A program made the position numbers and the translations under genes. From Desulfobacteraceae bacterium (GTDB lineage Bacteria > Desulfobacterota > Desulfobacteria > Desulfobacterales > Desulfosarcinaceae), in NCBI GenBank assembly GCA_024230435.1, contig JAAERL010001056.1:1-32414 (forward strand): a DNA stretch of 32,414 bases. Direction: 5' to 3'. Of the stretch, positions 32,265 through 32,414 are shown piece after piece (position 1 is the first letter of the stretch; each line of letters begins with the position of its first letter). Under the pieces are notes generated by a model. That model saw only the letters and a program-made list of their open reading frames with translations, ran no database searches and was not told the origin of the DNA.

Positions 32265-32414
32265 TTAGGCGATTGGCGGAAAAGAATATACCAGATTGAG
32301 CTTCGATTTTTTTTCGTATTCAAGGCGCGCCAAAGATTGATGATCAGTTTGCATACTTTACGTATTCGGGCTTTGGCATAACGCACAAGACGGGAAAAAA
32401 GACATACAAGATGG
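32265..32414 (+). mobile_element. MITE family A, copy 5 (right-truncated by window edge)
   Basis: TTA (32265-32267) is followed by GGCGATTGGCGGAAAAG and a further ~130 bp closely matching copies 2 and 3. The window ends at ACAAGATGG, about 25 bp short of the right terminus. Confidence 0.85.

Overview
The window looks like chromosomal DNA of an uncultured, metabolically versatile bacterium. I favour a member of the Desulfobacterota, but only by inference. The grounds are the gene mix (ETF-quinone oxidoreductase, acetoacetyl-CoA synthetase, CobT, a ThDP enzyme, a sigma-54 type promoter) and the many short repeats between genes. No rRNA, tRNA or other marker fixes the taxonomy. Both window ends lie inside copies of the same ~170-bp repeat, which suggests an assembly contig that broke in repeats.

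Layout. (1) 151-4847, minus strand: a probable operon of an Lrp/AsnC regulator, PanB, an unrecognised 422-aa protein, and a Glu/Leu/Phe/Val-type dehydrogenase fused to two CBS domains. PanB uses 2-oxoisovalerate, the deamination product of valine, so the dehydrogenase may feed PanB under amino-acid-responsive control. (2) 5092-7115, plus: an XpaC-like membrane protein, a 25-aa single-helix micro-ORF, and TelA. (3) 7194-12490: acetoacetyl-CoA synthetase (minus), a radical SAM protein (plus) and transketolase (plus). (4) 12491-19527: a repeat-rich, gene-poor stretch. It holds a secreted protein of 14 LVIVD-type repeats between two MITE copies, a gene truncated by a MITE, an acetolactate-synthase-like ThDP enzyme, a small protein behind a textbook sigma-54 promoter, and a 36-aa ribosomal protein Thx gene. 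(5) 19528-22827: cobT, then a CPBP intramembrane protease coupled to a large membrane protein. (6) 22943-30262, plus: gmd, fcl, manC, rmlB, rmlA, rmlC and rmlD, which make GDP-L-fucose and dTDP-L-rhamnose for surface polysaccharide. (7) 30569-32236: ETF-quinone oxidoreductase.

The strongest structural observation is a population of non-autonomous mobile elements. Family A (~170 bp, ends GGCGATT...AATCGCC) has three complete copies, each flanked by a 3-bp TWA duplication. Family B (~163 bp, ends GGG...CCC) has one complete copy with a TTA duplication plus several solo ends. Family C (~154 bp) has an 8-bp duplication. Several A and B insertions fall exactly on a stop codon, whose TAA/TAG is regenerated by the TWA target duplication, so the host gene is left intact. 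No transposase is encoded in the window.
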